Assembly (NCBI GenBank): GCA_045658315.1
Contig: JAZOUV010000086.1
Location: 1-11,012, forward strand
Source: RGIG1995 sp045658315
GTDB lineage: Bacteria > Bacillota > Clostridia > Oscillospirales > CAG-272
Direction of reading: 5' to 3'
Length of the DNA: 11,012 nt
The position numbers were made by a program, and so were the translations under genes. Position 1 is the stretch's first letter, and every line of letters begins with the position of its first letter. Below, piece by piece: positions 1 through 6,965 of this stretch. Under the pieces are notes generated by a model. It was not told the origin of the DNA, ran no database searches, and was given only the letters and a program-made list of their open reading frames with translations.

Positions 1-12
1 ATTTAATACATT

Positions 13-53
13 GGTAACGCTTTGCTACCCGTAGGGCAAGGCAAAGATTTTGC
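13..53 (+). other. Leader segment with competing hairpins
   Basis: This stretch can fold in several mutually exclusive ways. CTTTGC at 20-25 pairs with GCAAAG at 41-46, enclosing a CCC/GGG pairing (28-30 with 34-36). GGTAAC at 13-18 pairs with GCTACC at 24-29 with one mismatch. GCAAA at 41-45 pairs with TTTGC at 49-53. It may be the tail of a terminator for a gene left of the window, a leader structure of the DUF3343 unit, or part of a dispersed repeat. Only a short weak T-run follows, so a terminator call is not secure. No reading frame beginning in this segment looks like a gene. Confidence 0.3.
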
Positions 54-79
54 TTACTTTATGTGAATTATAGTTATAT
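50..79 (+). promoter_or_regulatory. Weak candidate promoter for the DUF3343-desulfurase unit
   Basis: TTGCTT at 50-55 and TTATAT at 74-79 are separated by 18 bases and could serve as -35 and -10 boxes for the two-gene unit starting at 144. The match is poor compared with the two sigma-A promoters on the other strand of this window. A TATTAT at 84-89 is another possible -10 but lacks a convincing -35. The true promoter may lie left of the window. Confidence 0.22.
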
Positions 80-101
80 CTTCTATTATTAGCAAAAAAA
101 T

Positions 102-131
102 ATCTCCTTCATAAACTGTAGTGAAGGAGGT
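102..131 (+). promoter_or_regulatory. Hairpin that sequesters the DUF3343 ribosome binding site
   Basis: CTCCTTCA at 104-111 is the exact complement of TGAAGGAG at 122-129. This gives 8 Watson-Crick pairs, extendable by a U-G wobble (103 with 130) and an A-U pair (102 with 131), around a 10-base loop. The right arm contains the only strong Shine-Dalgarno sequence (AAGGAGG, 124-130) before the ATG at 144, so in the folded state the ribosome binding site is paired. The spacing from that site to the ATG is also long, at 13 bases. This suggests control of translation initiation; the trigger is unknown, and no known riboswitch class is recognised. Confidence 0.5.
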
Positions 132-143
132 TTAAAGTAAATA

Positions 144-362
144 ATGAAAAAATGTATAATTGCTATAAGCTCCGTTAATCACGCTATTCGGAGCGAAAAA
201 TATCTGTCTAATAACGGACTGAGTACAAAAATTGTTAAGCTTCAGCCGAATACAACCAAAAAGGGCTGTGCGTACGGCCTCGAACTAAACTGCAAAGACG
301 TTCCCGCCGCACTTTCATTTCTCGATAATGCGGGTATACCCTATTCCGAAATACTGAGGTGA
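144..362 (+). CDS. DUF3343 putative Se/S carrier-like protein
   Basis: Small 72-residue protein resembling the DUF3343 family, whose members are annotated as putative selenium/sulfur carrier-like proteins and often sit near selenium-metabolism genes or cysteine desulfurase-like enzymes. The N-terminus (CIIAISSVNHAIRSEKYL, residues 4-21) has the family's beta-strand then helix start. The GCAYGLEL segment (41-48) holds Cys42, the likely functional cysteine; Cys50 is nearby. There is no signal peptide or membrane segment, so it is cytosolic. ATG at 144 is chosen because a stop codon lies two codons upstream and the protein start fits the family. The stop codon TGA (360-362) overlaps the ribosome binding site of the desulfurase downstream, so the two are almost certainly co-translated. 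Its proposed job, accepting S or Se from the desulfurase, is inference from family and context. Confidence 0.75.
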   Translation: MKKCIIAISSVNHAIRSEKYLSNNGLSTKIVKLQPNTTKKGCAYGLELNCKDVPAALSFLDNAGIPYSEILR

Positions 363-368
363 TTTTTT

Positions 369-1523
369 TTGATATACTTTGACAATGCCGCCACTACCTT
401 TCCCAAACCGCCCGCCGTCGTAAACGAAATAATCAGCTGTATGTCATCATATTGCGGTAACCCCGGCAGAAGCGGTCATTCCCTTTCTATCCGTGCCGCA
501 GAAAAAATCTATGAGTGCCGTGAGCTCCTTGCAAAAATGTTCGGTACCGATAATCCCACCAACATAGTCTTTACACAAAACACCACCTATGCTATCAATA
601 TCGCCCTGAATGCGTTTGCAAAAAAAAAGTCGCATATCCTTATAAGCGATATAGAGCATAACTCTGTCTACCGAACGGTCGCATCACTTTCTAAATTCGG
701 TATCGACTACGATATTTTTAACGTTGATCCTTACAATATAAATAATACTATTCATTCTATTAAACTGAAAATGCACTCAAATACGTCAATTCTTATCTGT
801 ACACACGTTTCAAACGTCTGCGGTATTACGCTTCCCATCTATGAAATAGGCATGCTTTGCAAAAAATTCGGCATCACTTTTATTGTTGACGGAGCACAAA
901 GTGCGGGATCTCATTCTATCAACATTCCAAATTGCAACATTGATGCTCTTTGCTGTCCCGGGCATAAGGGTCTTTACGGCCCTCAAGGAACAGGCTTTGT
1001 TATTTTCAACGACAAATACGCAAACGAAAAACTTTTATCAAAATTATCCCCCTTTATCTACGGCGGCAACGGCTTTAACTCGGCTGATAAAAAAATGCCC
1101 GATATCTTACCCGAGCGTTTCGAAGGCGGTACGCTTAACACCCCCGGAATCGCAGGTCTTGCCGAGGGTATCAAATTTGTCAACGCAAGAACGGAAGCCT
1201 CTATTTTTGAGCATACGTGTAATCTATACAACCGTGCTGTCGATATTGTAAATAGTCTTCCCGATACCACAGTTTATTACCCCGACCTGCATGAAAGCTC
1301 ATGCTTGCTTTTCAATATCAACAATATGGATTCGGACACGGTGGCGGATAAGCTTAATGACAGCGGTATTTGTGTTCGTGCGGGACTTCATTGCTCCCCT
1401 CTTGTCCACAAAAAACTCAACACTAATAAAGGTGCAGTCAGAGTCTCATTTTCCTATTTCAATACCTTCTCCGAGCTTGACGTCTTTTATAACGCACTCA
1501 AAACAATTGTTTTTGAAAAATAA
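369..1523 (+). CDS. Cysteine desulfurase family protein (class V aminotransferase fold)
   Basis: PLP enzyme of 384 residues, predicted to remove sulfur (or selenium) from cysteine (or selenocysteine) as an enzyme-bound persulfide. Visible motifs in order: DNAATTFPKP (5-14), EHN (96-98) with the PLP-stacking His97, VDGAQSAG with Asp174 (173-180), PGHKG with the Schiff-base Lys200 (197-201), FEGGTLNTPG (251-260), RAGLHC with candidate catalytic Cys342 (337-342), and RVSFSYFNT (358-366). The RAGxHC placement resembles group II (SufS/CsdA-like) enzymes. It best fits the clostridial 'cysteine desulfurase family protein' group seen beside DUF3343 rather than a housekeeping IscS/SufS; no scaffold gene (iscU/sufU) is adjacent. 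The start is TTG at 369: GAGGTGA (356-362), overlapping the upstream stop, lies 6 bases before it, and the protein begins IYFDNAATT as the family expects. Substrate preference cannot be read from sequence. Confidence 0.88.
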   Translation: MIYFDNAATTFPKPPAVVNEIISCMSSYCGNPGRSGHSLSIRAAEKIYECRELLAKMFGTDNPTNIVFTQNTTYAINIALNAFAKKKSHILISDIEHNSVYRTVASLSKFGIDYDIFNVDPYNINNTIHSIKLKMHSNTSILICTHVSNVCGITLPIYEIGMLCKKFGITFIVDGAQSAGSHSINIPNCNIDALCCPGHKGLYGPQGTGFVIFNDKYANEKLLSKLSPFIYGGNGFNSADKKMPDILPERFEGGTLNTPGIAGLAEGIKFVNARTEASIFEHTCNLYNRAVDIVNSLPDTTVYYPDLHESSCLLFNINNMDSDTVADKLNDSGICVRAGLHCSPLVHKKLNTNKGAVRVSFSYFNTFSELDVFYNALKTIVFEK

Positions 1524-1597
1524 AAAGCAGAGTTTTTCTGATAAGCCCTCCAAAAGTGTCTATCTTTTGAAGGGCTTATCATTCGCTCTGCTTTTTT
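1522..1597. terminator. Two-tier bidirectional intrinsic terminator
   Basis: An outer stem pairs AAAAAGCAGAG (1522-1532) with CTCTGCTTTTT (1586-1596). An inner stem pairs 1540-1556 with 1564-1580 (core GATAAGCCCT with AGGGCTTATC), one mismatch and a 7-base loop. The T-run at 1591-1597 ends transcription of the desulfurase unit on the + strand. On the - strand the same structure is followed by TTTTTATTTTTC and can terminate the metY operon, whose stop codon lies about 80 bases before it. The remaining bases up to 1674 hold nothing I can identify. Confidence 0.85.
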
Positions 1598-1674
1598 ATG
1601 TTTTATTTTCTGTCGTATACCGTGTTTTTACTGTGCGGTTATTAGAACTATTTAATAGATTTTAGTGTTATTGA

Positions 1675-2955
1675 TTATACCTGTGCCAAAGCCTGTTCGA
1701 TATCTTCAATTATGTCAGCCGCATCTTCTATTCCCACAGAAAATCTGATGAGGTCGGAGCCTACTCCTGCCTCTTCAAGCTGTTTGTCCGAAAGCTGACG
1801 GTGTGTCGTACTTGCAGGGTGGAGTACGCATGTTCTTGCATCTGCTACGTGGGTTACTATTGCCGCAAGCTTCAAGCTATCCATAAACTTCGTCGCCGCT
1901 TCTCTTCCGCCCTTTATTCCGAAAGATACTACGCCGCATGTTCCGTCAGGCATATATTTCTTAGCTAAATCATAATACTTGTTGCCTTCAAGTCCCGGAT
2001 AGTTTACCCAAGTTATCTTATCGTGGGCTTCAAGATATTTCGCAACCTCAAGTGCATTCTCGCAATGTCTCTTTACTCGTAAAAATACCGTCTCAAGTCC
2101 AAGGTTAAGCAAAAAAGCATTATTCGGAGACTGCATTGAGCCAAGGTCTCTCATAAGGTGAGCTGTCGCTTTTGTTATATATGCCGCATTCCCGCAGTCC
2201 TTCGCATACACCATACCGTGATATGATTCGTCGGGCTGGGTGAGTCCCGGAAATTTCTCTGCATTTGCAAGCCAATCAAACTTACCGCCGTCAACAACTA
2301 CGCCGCCAAGTGCCGTTGCGTGTCCGTCAAGATATTTGGTTGTCGAATGAACAACAATATCTGCTCCGTGTTCAAGCGGACGGCAATTAACCGGCGTGGG
2401 AAACGTATTGTCTATTATAAGCGGTACTCCGTTAGCATGTGCACACTTTGCAAAAAGTTCTATATCAAGCACCACAAGAGAGGGGTTGGAAAGGCTTTCG
2501 GCAAACACCGCCTTTGTGTTAGGTTTAAATGCCGCCATAAGCTCTTCTTCGCTTGCATCGGGAGATACGAAAGTTACGTCTATTCCCATCTGTCTCAAGG
2601 TTACGTCGAAAAGATTGAACGTCCCGCCGTATATAGCAGAAGTGCTTATCAAATGGTCTCCGCATCTGCATATATTAAATACCGAATAAAAGCTTGCCGC
2701 CTGTCCCGACGAGGTCAGCATCGCACCTACACCGCCTTCAAGCTGAGCTATCTTTCCTGCCGTATAGTCGCAGGTCGGATTTGCAAGTCGAGTGTAAAAA
2801 TATCCCGTCTCCTCAAGGTCGAACAGTTTTCCCATCTGTTCGCTGGATTCATATTTATATGTCGTGCTCTGCACTATTGGCATAACTCTCGGTTCGCCAT
2901 TCTTTGGCTCGTATACCCCTTGTATACATTTCGTATTAAATCTGTAATCTTTCAT
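1675..2955 (-). CDS. metY: O-acetylhomoserine sulfhydrylase (MetY family)
   Basis: Cytosolic PLP enzyme of the Cys/Met metabolism family, 426 residues, the usual MetY length. It makes homocysteine (or cysteine) from O-acetyl-homoserine (or -serine) and sulfide, or uses another thiol. Motifs: YTRLANPT (54-61), SSGQAA contacting the cofactor phosphate (82-87), SNPSLVV (156-162), IIDNTF with cofactor Asp182 (180-185), and HSTTKYLDGHA with Schiff-base Lys207 (203-213). The N-terminal TKCIQGVYEP and the extra length favour MetY over the shorter MetB/MetC. It is the last gene of the operon, 21 bases after glnS, with no promoter of its own seen. An AAGGCGG ends 10 bases before the ATG, and a second weak AGAGGA sits almost on it, so initiation may be modest. 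No SAM riboswitch or T-box is present. Exact acyl-homoserine specificity is inferred from the family. Confidence 0.92.
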   Translation of the reverse strand: MKDYRFNTKCIQGVYEPKNGEPRVMPIVQSTTYKYESSEQMGKLFDLEETGYFYTRLANPTCDYTAGKIAQLEGGVGAMLTSSGQAASFYSVFNICRCGDHLISTSAIYGGTFNLFDVTLRQMGIDVTFVSPDASEEELMAAFKPNTKAVFAESLSNPSLVVLDIELFAKCAHANGVPLIIDNTFPTPVNCRPLEHGADIVVHSTTKYLDGHATALGGVVVDGGKFDWLANAEKFPGLTQPDESYHGMVYAKDCGNAAYITKATAHLMRDLGSMQSPNNAFLLNLGLETVFLRVKRHCENALEVAKYLEAHDKITWVNYPGLEGNKYYDLAKKYMPDGTCGVVSFGIKGGREAATKFMDSLKLAAIVTHVADARTCVLHPASTTHRQLSDKQLEEAGVGSDLIRFSVGIEDAADIIEDIEQALAQV

Positions 2956-2976
2956 TTCCTCTGTACCGCCTTTTAT

Positions 2977-4635
2977 TTAATTCTTTACCTTGTAGCTATC
3001 CTTTAATGATACTATTCTGTTAAACGTATTTCCGTGTTTAGAATCAAGCGTATAATATCCCATTCTGACAAATTGGAACTTGTCCCCTATCTTCGCTTCC
3101 TTAAGCGACGGCTCTGCCTTACAGCCTGTCAGCTTCTTTACGGAATCAGGATTAAGATAATCGTCATAAGTCTTGTCTTCGGGCATATTGTTCATATCAG
3201 CCTCTGTAAACAGTCTGTCATAAAGCATTATGTCCGTATCAAAAGCGTACTTTGCCGATACCCAATGTATAGTTCCCTTTATCTTTCTTCCGTCAACGGG
3301 GTTACCGTTACCCGTCTCAATGTCAGCCGTACATCTTATCTCTTTTATCTCGCCTTTTTCGTCCTTAATTACCTCGTTGCATTTAACGATATAACCGCCC
3401 ATAAGTCTTACTTCGCCGTCGGGCTTCATTCTGAAAAACTTAGGAGGAGGTACTTCCGCAAAATCGCTCTTTTCTATATAAAGCTCTCTTGTAAACGGTA
3501 CTTTTCTCGTTCCCGCATTCTCATCATTGGGATTATTTGGCAGTTCAAAATATTCAACCTTGTCCTCGGGATAGTTCGTAATAACTACCTTTATAGGCTC
3601 TGTAACGCATATCCTTCTCTGTGCTGACATATTCAGCTCTTCTCTCAAGCAATATTCAAGAAGCTCTATATCAACTAAGCTATATGCCTTCGCAACACCT
3701 GCTCTTTTTACAAACTCTATAATCGACGAAGGTGTAAAGCCTCTTCTTCTGAGTGCACAAAGCGTCGGAAGTCTCGGGTCGTCCCAACCGTCTGCTATCC
3801 CCGTCTCTACGAGCTTACGAAGATATCTTTTGCTCATTACGGTATAAGTTACGTTAAGTCTTGCAAATTCTCTCTGCTTCGGCTTTGATTCAAAACCGAT
3901 ATTATCTATAACCCACTCGTAAAGAGGTCTGTGGTTCTCAAATTCTATAGAGCAGAGCGAATGGGTTATTCCCTCAAGAGCATCTTGAATAGGGTGTGCA
4001 AAATCGTAAAGAGGATATATACACCACTTATCTCCCTGTCTGTGATGGTGTGTGTGAACTATACGGTATATCGCAGGGTCTCTCATATTCATATTCGGAG
4101 ACGCCATATCTATTTTCGCACGCAGAGTTCTCGTTCCGTCCTCAAATTCACCGTATTTCATTCTTTCAAACAAGTCAAGGTTCTCTTCGGGAGTTCTGTC
4201 TCTGTACGGGCTGTTCTTTCCGGGGCTTGTCAACGTACCTCTGTATTCACGCATCTCGTCTGCGGAAAGGTCACATACGTATGCCTTACCGTCTTTGATA
4301 AGCTTTATTGCAAACTCATAGCACTTGTCAAAATAATCCGAGCCGTAATATATACCGCCGTCGGGTTCTGCTCCCAACCACTTCAAATCTTCCAATATCG
4401 AAACAACGTATTCGTTGTCCTCTTTTGCGGGATTCGTATCATCATAACGCAGGTTAAACTGTCCTCCGAACTTTCTTGCCGCAGAATAGTTTATCCATAT
4501 CGCCTTTGCACTTCCTATATGCAGATATCCGTTAGGTTCGGGCGGAAATCTCGTGTGTACGTGTGTATATCCACCCTCTCTAAGATCGGTGTCTATTATT
4601 TCTTCTATAAAATTGCCGTTTGTGTTTTCGTCCAT
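2977..4635 (-). CDS. glnS: Glutamine--tRNA ligase (GlnRS)
   Basis: Class I aminoacyl-tRNA synthetase charging tRNA-Gln with glutamine, 552 residues, close to the 554 of E. coli GlnRS. Motifs: PPEPNGYLHIGSAKA (31-45) containing the HIGH-type HIGS; FNLRYDDTNP (60-69); DFAHPIQDALEGITHSLCSIEF (from about 211), the GlnRS/GluRS catalytic block; and VMSKR (266-270), the KMSKS element. The rest matches the beta-barrel anticodon-binding domain. I choose the ATG at 4635: AAGAGG lies 6 bases before it, overlapping the gltX stop, and the protein begins MDENTNGNFIEEIIDTD. An upstream in-frame start at 4698 would sit inside gltX with no ribosome site and add 21 residues untypical of the family. GlnRS is absent from many Gram-positive bacteria, which use GatCAB transamidation instead; its presence implies direct charging here. 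Confidence 0.95.
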   Translation of the reverse strand: MDENTNGNFIEEIIDTDLREGGYTHVHTRFPPEPNGYLHIGSAKAIWINYSAARKFGGQFNLRYDDTNPAKEDNEYVVSILEDLKWLGAEPDGGIYYGSDYFDKCYEFAIKLIKDGKAYVCDLSADEMREYRGTLTSPGKNSPYRDRTPEENLDLFERMKYGEFEDGTRTLRAKIDMASPNMNMRDPAIYRIVHTHHHRQGDKWCIYPLYDFAHPIQDALEGITHSLCSIEFENHRPLYEWVIDNIGFESKPKQREFARLNVTYTVMSKRYLRKLVETGIADGWDDPRLPTLCALRRRGFTPSSIIEFVKRAGVAKAYSLVDIELLEYCLREELNMSAQRRICVTEPIKVVITNYPEDKVEYFELPNNPNDENAGTRKVPFTRELYIEKSDFAEVPPPKFFRMKPDGEVRLMGGYIVKCNEVIKDEKGEIKEIRCTADIETGNGNPVDGRKIKGTIHWVSAKYAFDTDIMLYDRLFTEADMNNMPEDKTYDDYLNPDSVKKLTGCKAEPSLKEAKIGDKFQFVRMGYYTLDSKHGNTFNRIVSLKDSYKVKN

Positions 4636-4645
4636 TTTATACCTC

Positions 4646-6316
4646 TTAAAGTGCTTGAGTTGCCTTTTCCAAGCGGGCAAGCACTCTTTCTTTTCCAAGT
4701 ATTCTCATTATCTCGTGCATATCGGGCGAATTTGTTCTGCCTGTTACTGCTATACGGAGAAGCATACTTACATCTCCTACACTGCCCTTGAAGCTATCGG
4801 GATTCGCCTTGTATTCCTTCATATCCGATGCAAAACCATACTTTTCGCTTACCGCCTTTATCTTGTCAAACCAAACGCCGTTGTCGTCGTTTTCATCATA
4901 GCTTTCGGCAAATGCTTCAAATATCGACTTTATATCTTCCTTTGCAAACTGCGTCGGCATCTCAGCTTCTGCCTCAAATAAGCTGTCATAAAAATACGAC
5001 ATATAAGGCTTAACGTCTTTCCATACGGCAAAATCCTTTCTCGGTTTCTTTCCGCCTCTGCCTATTGCAAGTATTCTTTTTGCATATTCGGGGTTAGCTT
5101 TCAGCAACTCCGCAAAATCTTTGTCATATTCGTCTGCCCATTCCGTTACGCCCCCGTATACCTGCTCGGCAGTCATTCTCGATATCGCATTCTTACTTAC
5201 ATCATTTAGTTTATCGAAATCAAACAAAGCCCCGGATGTACTCATCTTTTTTATTGAGAACGGAAAATCAAGATATGACTTATCGGGATTTGCAGTTCTC
5301 CACTCCTCAAAGTTTGAATTGAGAAGCGTCATAACGTATTCGTTTACGCTAACAGGCGGATAGCCGTTCTCTCTGTAATCCGATACAGCCGCACCGTTGT
5401 CTCTCTTTGAAAGCTTCTTCTTTGAATTCCCCTCCATCTTCATAAGCTGTGCTATATGCATAAACTTAGGTAATTTGAGATTCAGATATCTGAAAAGCAT
5501 TATATGCTTCGCCAAGGACGGCAACCACTCTTCACCTCTGATAACGTGTGTCGTTCCCATAAGGTAATCGTCTACTACGTGTGCAAAATGATACGTCGGT
5601 ATGCCGTCGCTCTTGAGCAGTACAAAATCTTCGTCATTTTCGGGCACCTCAAGCTTGCCCTTTATCAAATCAACAAAAGGAGTCTTTTTCTCGGGGTCTC
5701 CGTCGGAAAGTATACGAAGCACAAAGGGATTACCCTTCTTCATCTGTTCCTCTGCCTCTTCGTATGTTATATTGCGGAGCTTCTTTATCTCTTCCTTTTC
5801 GGTGTCCGGATTATTGTGCCAGTCCTTGTTCTTTATCTCTGCTTTCTTGTCTGTCGCATGAAGTGCTTCAAGCTCTTCTTCGGTGGTAAAACATGGATAT
5901 GCCTTTCCCTCTCTCACAAGCTGTTTCGCAAACGTCTGGTATATCTCGCCTCTCTGACTCTGTCTGTAGGGACCGTATTTACCGAATTCCTTTTCGTCAG
6001 CCAACGCACCCTCATCAAAATGTATATTGTAGTACGCCAAAGTCTCGATTATATCCTTTTCTGCCCCCTTTACCTCTCTCTTTGAGTCGGTATCCTCTAT
6101 ACGAAGAAAAAACACTCCCTCGCTCTGATGGGCAAGTCTTTCTGCAATCCTTGCGGGAAACAGTGTTCCAAAGTGCATAAAGCCTGTAGGCGACGGTGCA
6201 ATCCTCGTTACCTTTGCTCCCTCGGGTAACGTCCTTCTCGGAAATCTCGCCTCCATATCCTCGGGTGTTCCTGTTATATGGGGAAATATAAGTTCTGCCA
6301 ACTTGTTGTAATCCAT
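4646..6316 (-). CDS. gltX: Glutamate--tRNA ligase (GluRS)
   Basis: Class I synthetase attaching glutamate to tRNA-Glu, 556 residues. APSPTGFMHFGTL (40-52) is the HIGH region, with the unusual form HFGT. FLRIEDTD (70-77) and the YHFAHVVDDYLMGTTHVIRGEEW block (from 242) are diagnostic of GluRS. KKLSKRD (300-306) is the KMSKS loop. It is longer than the roughly 480 residues typical of bacterial GluRS, with extra charged sequence around 150-195. The start is set at ATG 6316: GAGGTGA (6328-6322) lies 5 bases upstream and overlaps the preceding gene's stop. The GTG at 6325, three codons earlier, overlaps that stop and has no ribosome site at proper distance. The partner glnS follows after 10 bases, so this enzyme is probably a discriminating GluRS specific for tRNA-Glu, which is an inference. 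Confidence 0.94.
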   Translation of the reverse strand: MDYNKLAELIFPHITGTPEDMEARFPRRTLPEGAKVTRIAPSPTGFMHFGTLFPARIAERLAHQSEGVFFLRIEDTDSKREVKGAEKDIIETLAYYNIHFDEGALADEKEFGKYGPYRQSQRGEIYQTFAKQLVREGKAYPCFTTEEELEALHATDKKAEIKNKDWHNNPDTEKEEIKKLRNITYEEAEEQMKKGNPFVLRILSDGDPEKKTPFVDLIKGKLEVPENDEDFVLLKSDGIPTYHFAHVVDDYLMGTTHVIRGEEWLPSLAKHIMLFRYLNLKLPKFMHIAQLMKMEGNSKKKLSKRDNGAAVSDYRENGYPPVSVNEYVMTLLNSNFEEWRTANPDKSYLDFPFSIKKMSTSGALFDFDKLNDVSKNAISRMTAEQVYGGVTEWADEYDKDFAELLKANPEYAKRILAIGRGGKKPRKDFAVWKDVKPYMSYFYDSLFEAEAEMPTQFAKEDIKSIFEAFAESYDENDDNGVWFDKIKAVSEKYGFASDMKEYKANPDSFKGSVGDVSMLLRIAVTGRTNSPDMHEIMRILGKERVLARLEKATQAL

Positions 6317-6321
6317 TGTTT

Positions 6322-6945
6322 TCACCTCAAAGTTTTCATATATGTGTTGTTATTTTTTTCGTAATTTAAAGTCGTATTTGCTCCGTGTCCCGGATATATC
6401 GTATAGTCCTTATCAAACACGGTGATTTTTTTCAAAGAACTTATTATAGTATCAAAATCTCCGCCGTACAAATCCGTTCTCCCTACAGTCCCCTTAAACA
6501 AGGTATCGCCCGTTATTATCCACTCGTCTGAAATATAGCATACAGATCCCATCGTATGCCCCGGTGTATGAAGAACCTTTAATTCTTCGCCGCCAACATC
6601 TATTACGTCGCCGTCACTTAGTAGATGCTCAACCTTTTTAAACTCTATCTCCTTGTCCATAGCCATGAGCATATAGTTTAGATTCGGGTCGTAAAACATC
6701 TTTTCTTCTTCCTTGTGCAAATATAGTTCTGCACCCGTTTTTCTTAAATCTTCAACCGCCATTATGTGATCAAAATGTGCGTGGGTCAAAAGTATCTTAT
6801 CTAATGTAAGTCCTATTTCTTTAATCTTACTTTCTATTATGTCTGCCGAAAAAGCAGGGTCTACCACTGCCGCCTTACCGTCTTTGCCGTAAACAATATA
6901 ACAGTTAGTATGTAGCGGCCCTAAAGTCAGTTGTGTTATATTCAT
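6322..6945 (-). CDS. MBL-fold metallo-hydrolase (glyoxalase II-like)
   Basis: Cytosolic metallo-beta-lactamase-fold protein of 207 residues, the compact size of glyoxalase II-like/YcbL-type hydrolases. All metal ligands are present: HAHFDH (55-60), His130 in TPGHTMGS (128-134), Asp147 in GDTLF (146-150), and His187 in YPGHG (184-188). GRTDL (155-159) is also typical. It lacks the C-terminal glutathione-binding extension of classical glyoxalase II, so the substrate is unknown; thioester or persulfide-type compounds are family possibilities only. There is no signal peptide. It lies 20 bases after trmL and its TGA stop is embedded in the gltX ribosome site (GAGGTGA), so it is co-transcribed and probably translationally coupled. 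An AAAGGTG about 6 bases before the ATG serves as its ribosome site. Confidence 0.88.
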   Translation of the reverse strand: MNITQLTLGPLHTNCYIVYGKDGKAAVVDPAFSADIIESKIKEIGLTLDKILLTHAHFDHIMAVEDLRKTGAELYLHKEEEKMFYDPNLNYMLMAMDKEIEFKKVEHLLSDGDVIDVGGEELKVLHTPGHTMGSVCYISDEWIITGDTLFKGTVGRTDLYGGDFDTIISSLKKITVFDKDYTIYPGHGANTTLNYEKNNNTYMKTLR

Positions 6946-6965
6946 AAAAACACCTTTCCCTTTCC

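Noticed and set aside
1..60. tRNA gene in the structured left edge
   Set aside because: The pairings do not form a cloverleaf and the conserved T-loop and D-loop bases are missing.
1291..1665. Open frame on the + strand overlapping the 3' end of the desulfurase gene and the terminator
   Set aside because: It is out of frame with the recognised enzyme and reads through the terminator hairpin; its translation resembles no family.
2320..3006. 228-codon open frame on the + strand opposite metY
   Set aside because: Antisense to a well-matched PLP enzyme, with no family resemblance; the same shadow effect.
4636..4698. Upstream in-frame start extending glnS by 21 residues
   Set aside because: The extension would overlap the end of gltX, lacks a ribosome site and is absent from the usual GlnRS N-terminus; AAGAGG fits the ATG at 4635.
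3931..4791. Long open frame of 286 codons on the + strand opposite glnS and gltX
   Set aside because: It lies wholly antisense to the confidently recognised synthetase genes, its translation is compositionally odd (rich in Tyr, Arg, Ser, Cys) with no recognisable domain, and it has no convincing ribosome site. It is a shadow of the codon bias opposite.
6317..6325. GTG start for gltX three codons upstream of the ATG
   Set aside because: The GTG overlaps the preceding stop and lies inside the GAGGTGA ribosome site that serves the ATG at 6316.
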